Positions 17,724-28,106 of a stretch of 64,000 nt of DNA are shown piece after piece; the stretch's first letter is position 1, and every line of letters starts with the position of its first letter. The translations under genes were made by a program, and so were the position numbers. The stretch lies in assembly GCF_025152745.1 (NCBI RefSeq), contig NZ_CP104040.1, positions 1,922,001-1,986,000 of the forward strand, in the 5' to 3' direction. The notes under the pieces are model-generated. The model did no database searches and had not been told where the DNA came from. It saw nothing but the letters and a program-made list of their open reading frames with translations. This DNA comes from Rhizobium sp. WSM4643 (GTDB taxonomy: Bacteria; Pseudomonadota; Alphaproteobacteria; Rhizobiales; Rhizobiaceae).

Positions 17724-18798
17724 ACTCGAAAAACGCCCCGACGTCTCGAAGCTCTTCGCTTTCGTCTCGCCGCTCTTGGCCCTTGTCCTGACGCTGGTGT
17801 TCGGCGCCATCATGTTCGCCATGCTCGGCAAGGACCCGATCGCCGCACTCGACGCCTTCTTCGTCGAGCCGCTGCTCGAGGTCTGGTCGCTGCACGAACT
17901 GGCGATCAAGGCCGCTCCGCTGATCCTGATCGCCGTCGGCCTGGCCATCTGTTATCGCTCGAACAATTGGAATATCGGCGCCGAAGGCCAGTTCACCATC
18001 GGCGCCATCACCGGCTCCTATCTGCCGATCGTCTTCTACGACTGGCATTCGCCGCTCGTGCTGCCGCTGATGCTGATACTGGGCGCGCTTGGCGGTGCAC
18101 TTTTCGCCGCCATTCCGGCGCTGCTGAAGGCGCATTTCAACACCAACGAGATCCTGACGTCCCTGATGCTGGTCTATATCGCCCAGCTCTTCCTCGACTG
18201 GCTGATTCGCGGCGCCTGGCGCGATCCGAAGGGCTTCAACTTTCCGGTTTCCCGTGATTTCGCACCGGAGGCCGTGCTGCCGGCGATCTGGGAAGAGTCC
18301 GGCCGCGCCCATTGGGCCTTCATCTTCGCCATTATCGCCGCAATCGGTGTCTGGTTCATGATGCGCTATACGCTGAAAGGCTTCGAGATCGTCGTGCTCG
18401 GTCAATCGGAGCGGGCAGGGCGCTTTGCCGGCTTTTCGTCGAAGAAGATGATCTGGTTCAGCTTTCTCTTCTCGGGCGCTCTTGCCGGTTTTGCCGGGAT
18501 AGCCGAGGTCTCCGGCTCGATCGGCCATTTGCAGCCGGCGATCTCGCCGGGCTACGGCTTCACCGCCATCATCGTCGCCTTCCTCGGCCGCCTCAATCCG
18601 CTCGGCATCATCGCATCAGGCCTGGTGCTGGCGCTGACCTATCTCGGTGGCGAAGCGGCCCAGCTTTCGCTCGGCGTTTCCGACAAGGTCACCCGCGTCT
18701 TCCAGGGCCTGCTGCTCTTCTTCGTGCTCTCCTGCGATACGCTGATCTATTACAAAATCCGCATTGTCTGGTCGCGGCTAAGGGGCAGGGTGGCATGA
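17713..18798 (+). CDS. BMP-family ABC transporter permease 1 (YufP/NupB-like)
   Basis: 361-residue inner-membrane permease of the BPD_transp_2 superfamily with about ten hydrophobic segments. Characteristic stretches are NNWNIGAEGQFTIGAITGSY and NTNEILTSLMLVYIAQ, which match nucleoside-type permeases. Its start lies 11 bases inside the ATPase gene, and it overlaps the second permease by an ATGA junction. This implies translational coupling and a heterodimeric channel with the next product. Confidence 0.92.
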   Translation: MRIELEKRPDVSKLFAFVSPLLALVLTLVFGAIMFAMLGKDPIAALDAFFVEPLLEVWSLHELAIKAAPLILIAVGLAICYRSNNWNIGAEGQFTIGAITGSYLPIVFYDWHSPLVLPLMLILGALGGALFAAIPALLKAHFNTNEILTSLMLVYIAQLFLDWLIRGAWRDPKGFNFPVSRDFAPEAVLPAIWEESGRAHWAFIFAIIAAIGVWFMMRYTLKGFEIVVLGQSERAGRFAGFSSKKMIWFSFLFSGALAGFAGIAEVSGSIGHLQPAISPGYGFTAIIVAFLGRLNPLGIIASGLVLALTYLGGEAAQLSLGVSDKVTRVFQGLLLFFVLSCDTLIYYKIRIVWSRLRGRVA

Positions 18799-19715
18799 GC
18801 ATCTTCGAAGCCATTCTGCTGACTGTCATCACCGCCTCGACGCCGCTCGTCATCGCCGCACTCGGTGAACTCGTGGCCGAGCGTTCCGGCGTTCTCAATC
18901 TAGGTGTCGAGGGCATGATGATCATGGGCGCGGTTGCCGCCTTTGCCGGCGCGCAGATCTCGGGCTCGCCCTATGTAGGCATCGTCTGCGGCATTGCGGC
19001 AGGCGCGCTTTTCTCTCTTCTGTTTGCCTTCCTGACGCTGACCCTGGTGGCGAACCAGGTGGCGACCGGTCTGGCGCTCACCCTTCTCGGCCTCGGCGCC
19101 TCAGGCATGCTTGGCGAAGCCTATGTCGGCATGCCCGGTATCCGGCTGGGAGAGATCGTCATTCCGGTCCTGTCGGATCTTCCGGTCGTTGGCCATGTTC
19201 TCTTCAGGCAGGACCTGATCTTCTACCTGTCGATCGCGCTCGTGGTCGGCGTCAGTTGGTTTCTGTTTCGCAGCCGGACCGGGCTGAAGCTCAGGGCGAT
19301 CGGCGACAATCACGGTTCGGCCCACGCACTCGGCATTCATGTCATCCGCACGCGATATCTGGCGGTGATGTTCGGCGGCGCCTGCGCCGGTCTTGCCGGC
19401 GCGCAGCTTTCGCTCGTCTACACCCCGCAATGGGCCGAGAACATGTCAGCCGGCCGCGGCTGGATCACGCTGGCGCTGGTGGTCTTCGCCTCCTGGCGGC
19501 CGTGGCGGGTCTTTGCCGGCGGCTATCTCTTCGGCGCAGTCACCATCCTGCAGCTTCACGCGCAGGCCTTCGGTCTCGGCATTCCCTCGCAGTTTCTTTC
19601 GATGCTGCCCTACGCCGCGACTATTGTGGTTCTCATCATCATTTCCCATAATCGCCGCACGACGTTGATCAATACGCCAGCGTCGCTCGGAAAAGCCTTC
19701 GTGCCGGAGCGATAA
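18795..19715 (+). CDS. BMP-family ABC transporter permease 2 (YufQ/NupC-like)
   Basis: 306-residue permease of the same superfamily, shorter than its partner. Family segments include ERSGVLNLGVEGMMIMGAV, ANQVATGLALTLLGLGASG and LRAIGDNHGSAHALGI. The start at 18795 overlaps the previous stop as ATGA. A much longer open frame that begins at 18312 lies inside the first permease gene in another frame and is rejected. The binding-protein gene follows after 52 bases. Confidence 0.92.
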   Translation: MSIFEAILLTVITASTPLVIAALGELVAERSGVLNLGVEGMMIMGAVAAFAGAQISGSPYVGIVCGIAAGALFSLLFAFLTLTLVANQVATGLALTLLGLGASGMLGEAYVGMPGIRLGEIVIPVLSDLPVVGHVLFRQDLIFYLSIALVVGVSWFLFRSRTGLKLRAIGDNHGSAHALGIHVIRTRYLAVMFGGACAGLAGAQLSLVYTPQWAENMSAGRGWITLALVVFASWRPWRVFAGGYLFGAVTILQLHAQAFGLGIPSQFLSMLPYAATIVVLIIISHNRRTTLINTPASLGKAFVPER

Positions 19716-19767
19716 AGCAACAACAAAGACGGGTTTCCGCAATAACTTCAAACCAACAGGGGTTCCC

Positions 19768-20844
19768 ATGAAGAAGTTAGCATTCACACTTGCCGCCTCG
19801 GCCGCCGCCGTGATCGGCATCTCTTCCGCCGCTCACGCCGCGGACAAGACGAAGGTCTGCTTCGTCTATGTCGGTTCGCATACTGACGGCGGTTATTCGC
19901 AGGCGCACGATCTCGGCCGCCAGCAGGTCCAGGCCGAGTTCGGCGACAAGATCGATACGCCTTATCTCGAAAACGTGCCGGAAGGCCCGGATGCCGAGCG
20001 CGCCATCGAGCGCCTTGCCCGTTCCGGCTGCAAGCTGATCTTCACGACGTCCTTCGGCTTCATGGATGCGACGGTGAAGGTCGCCGCCAAGTTCCCGAAG
20101 GTCAAGTTCGAACATGGCACCGGTTACAAGACCGGCCCTAACCTCGCGACCTATAATTCGCGCTTCTATGAAGGTCGCTACATCCTCGGCCAGATCGCCG
20201 CGAAAACCTCGAAGAATCACGGCGCAGCCTATATCGCGTCCTTCCCGATTCCCGAAGTCGTCATGGGCATCAACTCCTTCGAGCAGGGCGCCAAGTCGGT
20301 CGATCCGAACTTCAAGCTGAAGGTCATCTGGGTCAACACCTGGTTCGACCCCGGCAAGGAAGCCGACGCCGCCAAAGCGATGGTCGACCAGGGCGTCGAC
20401 GTCTTGACGCAGCACACCGACACGACCGCGCCGATGCAGGTTGCCGAAGAACGCGGCATCCACGCCTTCGGCCAGGCGTCCGACATGATCGCAGCAGGCC
20501 CGAAGGCTCAGCTGACGGCAATCGTCGACACTTGGGGGGCCTACTACTCCAAGCGCGTTCACGCTCTTCTGGATGGCACCTGGAAGTCCGAGCAGAGCTG
20601 GGACGGCCTGAAGGACGGCATCCTGAAGATGGCGCCCTATACCAACATGCCCGATGACGTGAAGAAGATGGCCGAGGAAACCGAAGCCAAGATCAAATCA
20701 GGCGAACTGCATCCCTTCACCGGACCGATCAACAAGCAGGACGGAACGCCCTGGCTGAAGGCCGGCGAGAAGGCCGATGACGGCACCCTGCTCGGCATGA
20801 ACTTTTATGTCGAAGGCGTCGACGATAAGCTGCCGGGTAAATAG
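19768..20844 (+). CDS. BMP-family solute-binding protein
   Basis: 358-residue periplasmic protein with a Sec signal peptide ending in AHAADK. It lacks the lipobox cysteine found in Gram-positive BmpA/PnrA relatives, as expected for a Gram-negative free binding protein. The mature part contains VCFVYVGSHTDGGYSQAHDLGR, a typical BMP ligand-site stretch, and VDVLTQHTDTTAPMQ. Purine nucleosides are the best-known ligands for the family; the exact ligand here is unknown. AACAGGGG precedes the start, and a strong terminator follows, closing the operon. Confidence 0.92.
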   Translation: MKKLAFTLAASAAAVIGISSAAHAADKTKVCFVYVGSHTDGGYSQAHDLGRQQVQAEFGDKIDTPYLENVPEGPDAERAIERLARSGCKLIFTTSFGFMDATVKVAAKFPKVKFEHGTGYKTGPNLATYNSRFYEGRYILGQIAAKTSKNHGAAYIASFPIPEVVMGINSFEQGAKSVDPNFKLKVIWVNTWFDPGKEADAAKAMVDQGVDVLTQHTDTTAPMQVAEERGIHAFGQASDMIAAGPKAQLTAIVDTWGAYYSKRVHALLDGTWKSEQSWDGLKDGILKMAPYTNMPDDVKKMAEETEAKIKSGELHPFTGPINKQDGTPWLKAGEKADDGTLLGMNFYVEGVDDKLPGK

Positions 20845-20868
20845 TCCCGTAGCCATCTCGCAAATGCG

Positions 20869-20898
20869 AAGAGCGCCCTCGTGGGCGCTCTTTTTTTT
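20869..20898 (+). terminator. Rho-independent terminator of the BMP operon
   Basis: GAGCGCCC pairs with GGGCGCTC around TCGT and is followed by eight thymines. This textbook terminator separates the BMP transporter from the sugar transporter downstream. Confidence 0.92.
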
Positions 20899-20989
20899 GC
20901 TGCAATGCATCCCAAGATTCCGATTTACAAAAGTAATACTATATGATTTTTTGACCCTGCGCCGCGAGATGCGGCATTGGGAGGAAATC

Positions 20990-21952
20990 ATGAAATTGAA
21001 GACTGCACTTTTGAGTGCCACGATTCTGGCTGCCTGCATGTTCGGTTCGGCTTCGGCCGGTGGTTTGACTGTCGGCTTCTCGCAGATCGGCTCGGAATCG
21101 GGCTGGCGTGCGGCTGAAACGACCGTGACCAAGGAGCAGGCCAAGAAGCGCGGCATCGATCTGAAGTTTGCCGATGCGCAGCAGAAGCAGGAAAACCAGA
21201 TCAAGGCTTTGCGCTCCTTCATTGCTCAGGGCGTCGATGCCATTCTCATTGCTCCGGTCGTCGAAACCGGCTGGGACGACGTTCTCAAGGAAGCCAAGGA
21301 AGCCAAGATTCCGGTCATCCTTCTCGACCGTACCATCAAGGCTCCCGACGATCTCTACCTGACGGCTGTTACGTCGGATCTGGTCCATGAAGGCAAGGTC
21401 GCAGGCGACTTCCTGGTCAAGACCGTCGGCGACAAGAAGTGCAATGTCGTTGAACTTCAGGGCACCACCGGTTCATCGCCGGCCATCGCCCGCAAGAAGG
21501 GCTTCGAAGAGGCCCTTGCCGGCCACGACAACCTCAAGATCGTTCGCAGCCAGACCGGTGACTTCACCCGCACCAAGGGCAAGGAAGTCATGGAAAGCTT
21601 CCTAAAGGCCGAGAATGGCGGCAAGGATATCTGCGCTCTCTACGCCCATAACGACGACATGGCCGTCGGCGCCATCCAGGCGATCAAGGAAGCCGGCCTG
21701 AAGCCCGGCAAGGATATCCTCGTCGTCTCCATCGACGCCGTGCCCGATATCTTCAAAGCCATGTCCGAAGGCGAGTCCAATGCCACGGTCGAGCTGACGC
21801 CGAATATGGCAGGTCCGGCCTTCGATGCGCTCGAAGCCTATCTGAAGGACAAGAAGGCTCCGGCCAAGTGGATCCAGACCGAGTCGAAGCTCTACACGCC
21901 TGCCGACGACCCGATGAAGGTCTACGAAGAGAAGAAGGGCCAGGGCTACTGA
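20990..21952 (+). CDS. Sugar-binding protein, YtfQ-like (galactofuranose type)
   Basis: 320-residue periplasmic binding protein of the Peripla_BP_4 family. It has a signal peptide ending in GSASAGG, then LTVGFSQIGSESGWRAAET, the YtfQ-like beginning. Also visible are AIRSF-like KALRSFIAQGVDAILIAPV and CALYAHNDDMAVGAIQAI. GGAGG lies six bases before the ATG; an upstream extension starting at 20807 overlaps the BMP gene and terminator and is rejected. The following ATPase and two permeases complete a YtfQRT-YjfF-type system. Galactofuranose is the known E. coli ligand; the ligand here may differ. Confidence 0.92.
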   Translation: MKLKTALLSATILAACMFGSASAGGLTVGFSQIGSESGWRAAETTVTKEQAKKRGIDLKFADAQQKQENQIKALRSFIAQGVDAILIAPVVETGWDDVLKEAKEAKIPVILLDRTIKAPDDLYLTAVTSDLVHEGKVAGDFLVKTVGDKKCNVVELQGTTGSSPAIARKKGFEEALAGHDNLKIVRSQTGDFTRTKGKEVMESFLKAENGGKDICALYAHNDDMAVGAIQAIKEAGLKPGKDILVVSIDAVPDIFKAMSEGESNATVELTPNMAGPAFDALEAYLKDKKAPAKWIQTESKLYTPADDPMKVYEEKKGQGY

Positions 21953-21965
21953 TCTGATTTGACAC

Positions 21966-22033
21966 TGCATAATTCCTGAGGTCTGAATCGATTTCAGGAT
22001 AGATCATGCAGCAATTCAAAGCGCTACAGCGTC
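21966..22033 (-). repeat. Dispersed intergenic repeat, family B, copy 1 (inverted)
   Basis: A 68-base element lies 13 bases after the YtfQ-like stop codon. Its reverse complement aligns without gaps to 26520-26587 and agrees at about 57 of 68 bases. One half holds an imperfect palindrome with TGCATAATT-like ends. The transcript between the binding-protein and ATPase genes would contain it. Confidence 0.8.
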
Positions 22034-22170
22034 GGTGTCTGAAAAGACGAGGGGCGCTGTAGAACCGCACCGGCCCGTCATGGACCGGTGCGGAACTGCC
22101 TCGCCGCCTTGGGACATCATGTCCGGCCGCGGCGCGGCTTTTGCCGTCAATATCAGGAAAACTGACCCTT

Positions 22171-23690
<1,520 letters not shown>

Positions 23691-23694
<4 letters not shown>

Positions 23695-24695
23695 GGTCCT
23701 CCCGGAATGCGCTGGCCTATCGCCTGGCGCCGCAATTGATCGCGCTCGTTGTCATTCTCTTGTTGAATTTCATAACGTCGCCGCAGTTTTTTAATGTCGT
23801 GGTTCAAAACGGGCGCCTCTATGGCAGCCTCATCGACGTGCTGAATCGCGGCGCGCCGGTGGCGCTGCTGGCGATCGGCATGACGCTGGTCATTGCCACC
23901 AAGGGCATCGACCTGTCCGTCGGGGCGGTCGTGGCTATCTGCGGCGCCGTCGCTGCATCGTCGATTGTTTCAGGAAATTCAGTGGCCTACACCATTATCC
24001 TGACACTTGCGATTGGGCTTGCCTGCGGCGTCTGGAACGGCTTCCTGGTGGCAGTCCTCAATATCCAGCCGATCATCGCCACGCTGGTGCTGATGGTCGC
24101 CGGCCGCGGCATCGCCCAGCTGATCACCGAGGGCGCTATCCTGACCTTCAACGATGATGGGCTGACCTTCTTCGGCAGCGGTTCCATGGCCCTGCTGCCG
24201 ATGCCTGTCGTCATCTGGTTTCTCGTCGGCCTGCTCGTCATCCTGCTCGTCCGCCGCACCGCACTCGGCATGCTGATCGAAGCCGTCGGCATCAATCGCC
24301 GCGCCAGCACGCTGTCCGGAATTCAAACGCCGGTGCTGCTGATGGCCGTCTATATGCTGAGCGGGCTGTGTGCCGCGATCGCGGGCATCATCGTCGCCGC
24401 CGACATCAAGGGCGCCGATGCCAACAATGCCGGTCTCTGGCTGGAACTCGACGCGATCCTCGCCGTCGTCGTTGGCGGCAATTCGCTGCTCGGCGGCCGC
24501 TTCAGCATTCTCGGATCGCTGATCGGCGCAATGATCATCCAGGCTGTGAATACCGGCATCCTGTCTTCCGGTTTCCCGCCTGAATTCAACCTGATCATCA
24601 AGGCGGTCATCATTATCGTCATCCTCGTCATCCAGTCGCCGGCGGTGCAATCGCTGGCCATCTTCGCCAGCCGCCGGCAGGGCGGAAGGGAGTAG
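23691..24695 (+). CDS. Sugar ABC transporter permease, YtfT-like
   Basis: 334-residue permease of the RbsC/AraH superfamily. It has about eight to ten hydrophobic segments, the ATKGIDLSVGAVVAI stretch that marks the family, and QPIIATLVLMVAGRGIAQLI. A late LDAILAVVVGGNSLLGG element faces the ATPase. It is translationally coupled to the ATPase gene (ATGA overlap) and is followed after five bases by the second permease. Two permeases of this kind are typical of YtfT/YjfF systems. Confidence 0.92.
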
Positions 24696-24700
24696 CCGAA

Positions 24701-25669
24701 ATGAACTCCAAATACCTGCCGCTGCTGGCGACCGTCGTCATCTTCGTGCTCGCCTATGCCGGCTGCACGCTGCAATATCCGAACATGCTGTCGACCCGCG
24801 TCATCGGCAATCTTCTGACCGACAATGCCTTTCTCGGCATTGCCGCCGTCGGCATGACCTTCGTCATCATCTCCGGCGGTATCGATCTGTCGATCGGATC
24901 GGTCATTGCCTTCACCGGCGTCTTCCTCGCGGTCATCCTGCAGAAGACCTCGATCCATCCGCTGCTTGCCTTTACGATTGTGCTCGTCATCACCACCGCC
25001 TTCGGCGCGGTCATGGGCGCAATCATCCACTATCTCGAAATGCCGGCCTTCATCGTCACACTCGCCGGCATGTTCCTGGCGCGCGGCATGGCCTTCGTGC
25101 TCTCGATCGACAGCATCCCGATCGATCACGAATATTATTCGACGTTGACGAGCCTCTATTGGCGTCTGCCCGGCGGCGGGCGGCTGACGCTGATCGGCGG
25201 CATCATGCTTCTGGTCTTTGCGGTCGGCATCTTCATCGCCCAGCGCACCCGCTTCGGCACCAACGTCTATGCACTCGGCGGCGGCGCGCAGACGGCGCGG
25301 CTGATGGGTGTGCCGGTCGGCCGCACGACAATCCAGATCTATGCGCTGTCGGGATTTCTTGCAGGCCTATCCGGGATCGTTTTTTCGCTGTACACCTCTG
25401 CTGGATATTCTCTTGCAGCAGTCGGCGTCGAACTCGATGCTATCGCGGCGGTGGTCATCGGAGGGACGCTGCTGACCGGAGGAGCGGGATTCGTGGCGGG
25501 AACCTTGATCGGTATCCTGATCCAAGGGCTCATTCAGACCTACATCACCTTTGACGGCACGCTGTCGAGCTGGTGGACCAAGATCCTGATTGGCCTTCTG
25601 CTGTTTGCATTCATCCTGATGCAGAAAGCCATCCTGTTCGTTTCCAGTCTGAACAAGAGGTACGCCTGA
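24701..25669 (+). CDS. Sugar ABC transporter permease, YjfF-like
   Basis: 322-residue permease paired with the preceding one. Key stretches are ISGGIDLSIGSVIAFTGV, MPAFIVTLAGMFLARGMAFV and ELDAIAAVVIGGTLLTGG. Length and order match YjfF of the E. coli galactofuranose importer. It ends 16 bases before the GntR regulator gene, which probably belongs to the same transcript. Confidence 0.92.
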   Translation: MNSKYLPLLATVVIFVLAYAGCTLQYPNMLSTRVIGNLLTDNAFLGIAAVGMTFVIISGGIDLSIGSVIAFTGVFLAVILQKTSIHPLLAFTIVLVITTAFGAVMGAIIHYLEMPAFIVTLAGMFLARGMAFVLSIDSIPIDHEYYSTLTSLYWRLPGGGRLTLIGGIMLLVFAVGIFIAQRTRFGTNVYALGGGAQTARLMGVPVGRTTIQIYALSGFLAGLSGIVFSLYTSAGYSLAAVGVELDAIAAVVIGGTLLTGGAGFVAGTLIGILIQGLIQTYITFDGTLSSWWTKILIGLLLFAFILMQKAILFVSSLNKRYA

Positions 25670-25685
25670 GGGGGAGACGGATCGC

Positions 25686-26471
25686 TTGCGCTACAAATTG
25701 GACGAGACACGCAAGACGGGGCGCAGAACCCGGACGAGCCACGCCCAGGTCGTCGACGAACTCGGCAAGGCGATCGTCGCCGGCACCTATCCCATTGGCT
25801 CGATTCTGCCGGGCGATACGGAACTGGCGCAGCGTTTTAAAGTGTCGCGCACCGTCTTGCGTGAGACGATGAAGACGCTTGCCGCCAAGGGCATGGTCGT
25901 CGCCAAGGCGCGGGTCGGCACGCGTGTGACCGAGAAGAACCTCTGGAACATGTTCGACAGCGAGATCATCGCCTGGCACTTCGACAACGGCGTGACGGAA
26001 GAGTTTCTGCTGCAGCTCTACGATATTCGTCTCGCCTTCGAACCCTTCGCCGCCGGTCTCGTCGCCGAGCGGGCGAATGCCGAGGATATCGAGATGCTGC
26101 GCGGGCTGGCGCTCGAGATGGCGGCGGCTGGTCATACGGCCGACAGCCTGGCACTCGCCGACCTTCGTTTTCACCTGGCGATCGCCGAAGCCTCGCATAA
26201 TCCCTTCATGCGGACACTGGGCAGCCTCATCGAAGCAGCCCTCGTCGGCATGTTCCGGATGAGCACGCCACCAACCGAAAACGGCTTCGCCAATATCGCC
26301 GACACTCATATGCGCATCGTAGATGCGATCGTGTCCGGCGATAGCAGTGCTGCGCGCCGCGCGATGGAAGACGTCATCCTGGACGGCCGCCATCATGTGC
26401 ATGAAGCCTTCGCGGCCCGCGGTTCCGACGCCGTCACAGGGTCGATTTCGAGCGCAATTTCACCTTTGTGA
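25686..26471 (+). CDS. GntR-family regulator (FCD, DgoR-like), TTG start
   Basis: 261-residue regulator with an N-terminal winged helix (LGKAIVAGTYPIGSILP, then RTVLRETMKTLAAKGMV), the turn VGTRV, and an FCD effector domain of about 150 residues. DSEIIAWHFD following the helix is typical of sugar-acid regulators of the DgoR/LgoR group. Translation must begin at TTG 25686, ten bases after GGGGGAG, since the first in-frame ATG is within the winged helix. It likely represses the YtfQRT/YjfF-type operon in which it is encoded. Confidence 0.9.
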   Translation: MRYKLDETRKTGRRTRTSHAQVVDELGKAIVAGTYPIGSILPGDTELAQRFKVSRTVLRETMKTLAAKGMVVAKARVGTRVTEKNLWNMFDSEIIAWHFDNGVTEEFLLQLYDIRLAFEPFAAGLVAERANAEDIEMLRGLALEMAAAGHTADSLALADLRFHLAIAEASHNPFMRTLGSLIEAALVGMFRMSTPPTENGFANIADTHMRIVDAIVSGDSSAARRAMEDVILDGRHHVHEAFAARGSDAVTGSISSAISPL

Positions 26472-26519
26472 AGGCTGTTCTTGTCTGCAGCGCCGCGCAT
26501 CTTTTCGAGAGGCGCAAAG

Positions 26520-26587
26520 GACGCTGCAGCGCTTCGAATGGCTGCATAATTTATCCTTAAATCGATTCCGATTTAGGGAATTATGCA
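26520..26587 (+). repeat. Dispersed intergenic repeat, family B, copy 2
   Basis: Opposite orientation to the copy at 21966-22033, same 68-base length. It contains CTGCATAATT and AATTATGCAG as ends of an imperfect hairpin around an ATCGATTCCGAT core. It lies in the gap between the GntR regulator and glmU, 49 bases before the glmU start. Confidence 0.8.
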
Positions 26588-26635
26588 GTATGAGGCGATA
26601 AAGCCGCCTCGTGGCGCGGATTCGCGGAGCAAATC

Positions 26636-27997
26636 ATGGAACGCACTTGTCTTGCCGTCATCCTTGCCGCCGGTGACAGCACGCGGATGAAATCCTCGAA
26701 ATCAAAGGTGCTGCATCCGGTCGCCGGACGGCCGATGATCGCCCACGTGGTCGAGGCGGTCGCCTCTGCCGGCATCTCGTCCGTCGCCCTTGTCGTCGGC
26801 CGTGACGCCGAGGACGTGGCAAAGGCGGCAAGCATCGCCGGCATCAGCATCGAATCCTGTCTGCAGAAGGAACGCCTCGGTACCGGCCACGCGGTGCTGG
26901 CGGCGCGCGAAGCGATCGCCAAGGGCTATGACGATATCCTCGTCACCTATGGCGACGTGCCGCTGCAGACCGACGCACCGCTCAAGGCCGCCCGCCAGGG
27001 CCTTGCCGACGGCAGCGACGTCGTCGTCATCGGCTTCCACACCGACCGCCCGACCGGCTACGGCCGCCTGCTCGTCAAGGACGGCGAACTCATTGCCATC
27101 CGCGAGGAAAAGGACGCGACCGATGCCGAGCGCACCGTCACCTGGTGTAACAGCGGGCTGATGGCGATTAGCGGTAGCAAGGCGCTCGATCTTCTCTCGC
27201 GCATCGGCAATGCCAATGCCAAGGGTGAATTCTATCTGACCGACCTCGTCGAGATTGCCCGTTCGCTCGGCGGACGCGTCACCGCGGTCGATGCTCCTGA
27301 GATCGAGATGACCGGCTGCAACACCCGTGCCGAACTCGCCGTCATCGAGCGTTTCTGGCAGGAGCGCCGCCGCCACCAGATGATGCTTTCAGGCGTCACC
27401 ATGATCGCACCGGAAACGGTTTTTCTCGCCTACGATACCGCCATCGGCCAGGATGCGCTGATCGAGCCGAACGTCGTCTTCGGGCCTGGTGCTGTGATCG
27501 ACAGCGGCGCCGTCATTCATGCTTTCTCACATATCGAAGGCGCTCATGTCAGCCAGGGCGCGACCGTCGGTCCCTTCGCGCGGCTGCGGCCGGGCGCCGA
27601 TCTCGGTACCGGTTCGAAGGTCGGCAATTTCTGCGAGGTCAAGAACGGCAGGCTCGGCGAGGGCGCCAAGGTCAACCACCTGACTTATATCGGCGATGCC
27701 GTCATCGGCGCCGGCAGCAATATCGGCGCCGGCACGATCACCTGCAATTATGACGGCGTCAACAAGAGCGAGACGGTGATCGGCGAAAACGCCTTCATCG
27801 GTTCCAATTCCTCGCTGGTCGCGCCGGTGACGATCGGCGACGGCGCCTATATCGCCTCCGGCAGCGTCATCACCGTCGATGTTCCGGCCGACGCGCTGGC
27901 GCTCGGCCGCGCTCGGCAAGAGATCAAGCCCGGCCGTGCGACGCTGCTGCGCGAGCGTGCGCTTGCCATCAAGGCGGCGAAGAAGGCGAAAGCCTGA
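26636..27997 (+). CDS. glmU: Bifunctional GlcNAc-1-P uridyltransferase/GlcN-1-P acetyltransferase
   Basis: 453-residue cytoplasmic enzyme making UDP-GlcNAc for peptidoglycan and lipid A. The N-terminal pyrophosphorylase domain begins [20 protein letters not shown]. The usual GxGTxM nucleotide motif reads GDSTRM here, a serine replacing the second glycine. The C-terminal half is a left-handed beta helix of hexapeptide repeats (for example [19 protein letters not shown]) carrying the acetyl-CoA site. glmS follows 109 bases downstream, a common pairing because GlmS supplies the precursor. Confidence 0.96.
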   Translation: MERTCLAVILAAGDSTRMKSSKSKVLHPVAGRPMIAHVVEAVASAGISSVALVVGRDAEDVAKAASIAGISIESCLQKERLGTGHAVLAAREAIAKGYDDILVTYGDVPLQTDAPLKAARQGLADGSDVVVIGFHTDRPTGYGRLLVKDGELIAIREEKDATDAERTVTWCNSGLMAISGSKALDLLSRIGNANAKGEFYLTDLVEIARSLGGRVTAVDAPEIEMTGCNTRAELAVIERFWQERRRHQMMLSGVTMIAPETVFLAYDTAIGQDALIEPNVVFGPGAVIDSGAVIHAFSHIEGAHVSQGATVGPFARLRPGADLGTGSKVGNFCEVKNGRLGEGAKVNHLTYIGDAVIGAGSNIGAGTITCNYDGVNKSETVIGENAFIGSNSSLVAPVTIGDGAYIASGSVITVDVPADALALGRARQEIKPGRATLLRERALAIKAAKKAKA

Positions 27998-28106
27998 CCG
28001 GCCTTGCGTAACCGGCGGAAATTGAAAGTGACCGCCGAGGTGATTGAGAAATAAGCAGGAATCGTTAGGACTGGCCTCGTCATCGAAGCCTTCATGGGGA
28101 TACTAT

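Noticed and set aside
18312..18794. N-terminal extension of the second BMP-type permease
   Set aside because: The extra 161 codons lie out of frame inside the first permease gene; the conserved N-terminus begins at 18795 with an ATGA overlap.
27998..28106. glmS riboswitch/ribozyme upstream of glmS
   Set aside because: The gap is short, and no conserved glmS ribozyme core was recognised; the element is essentially confined to Gram-positive bacteria.
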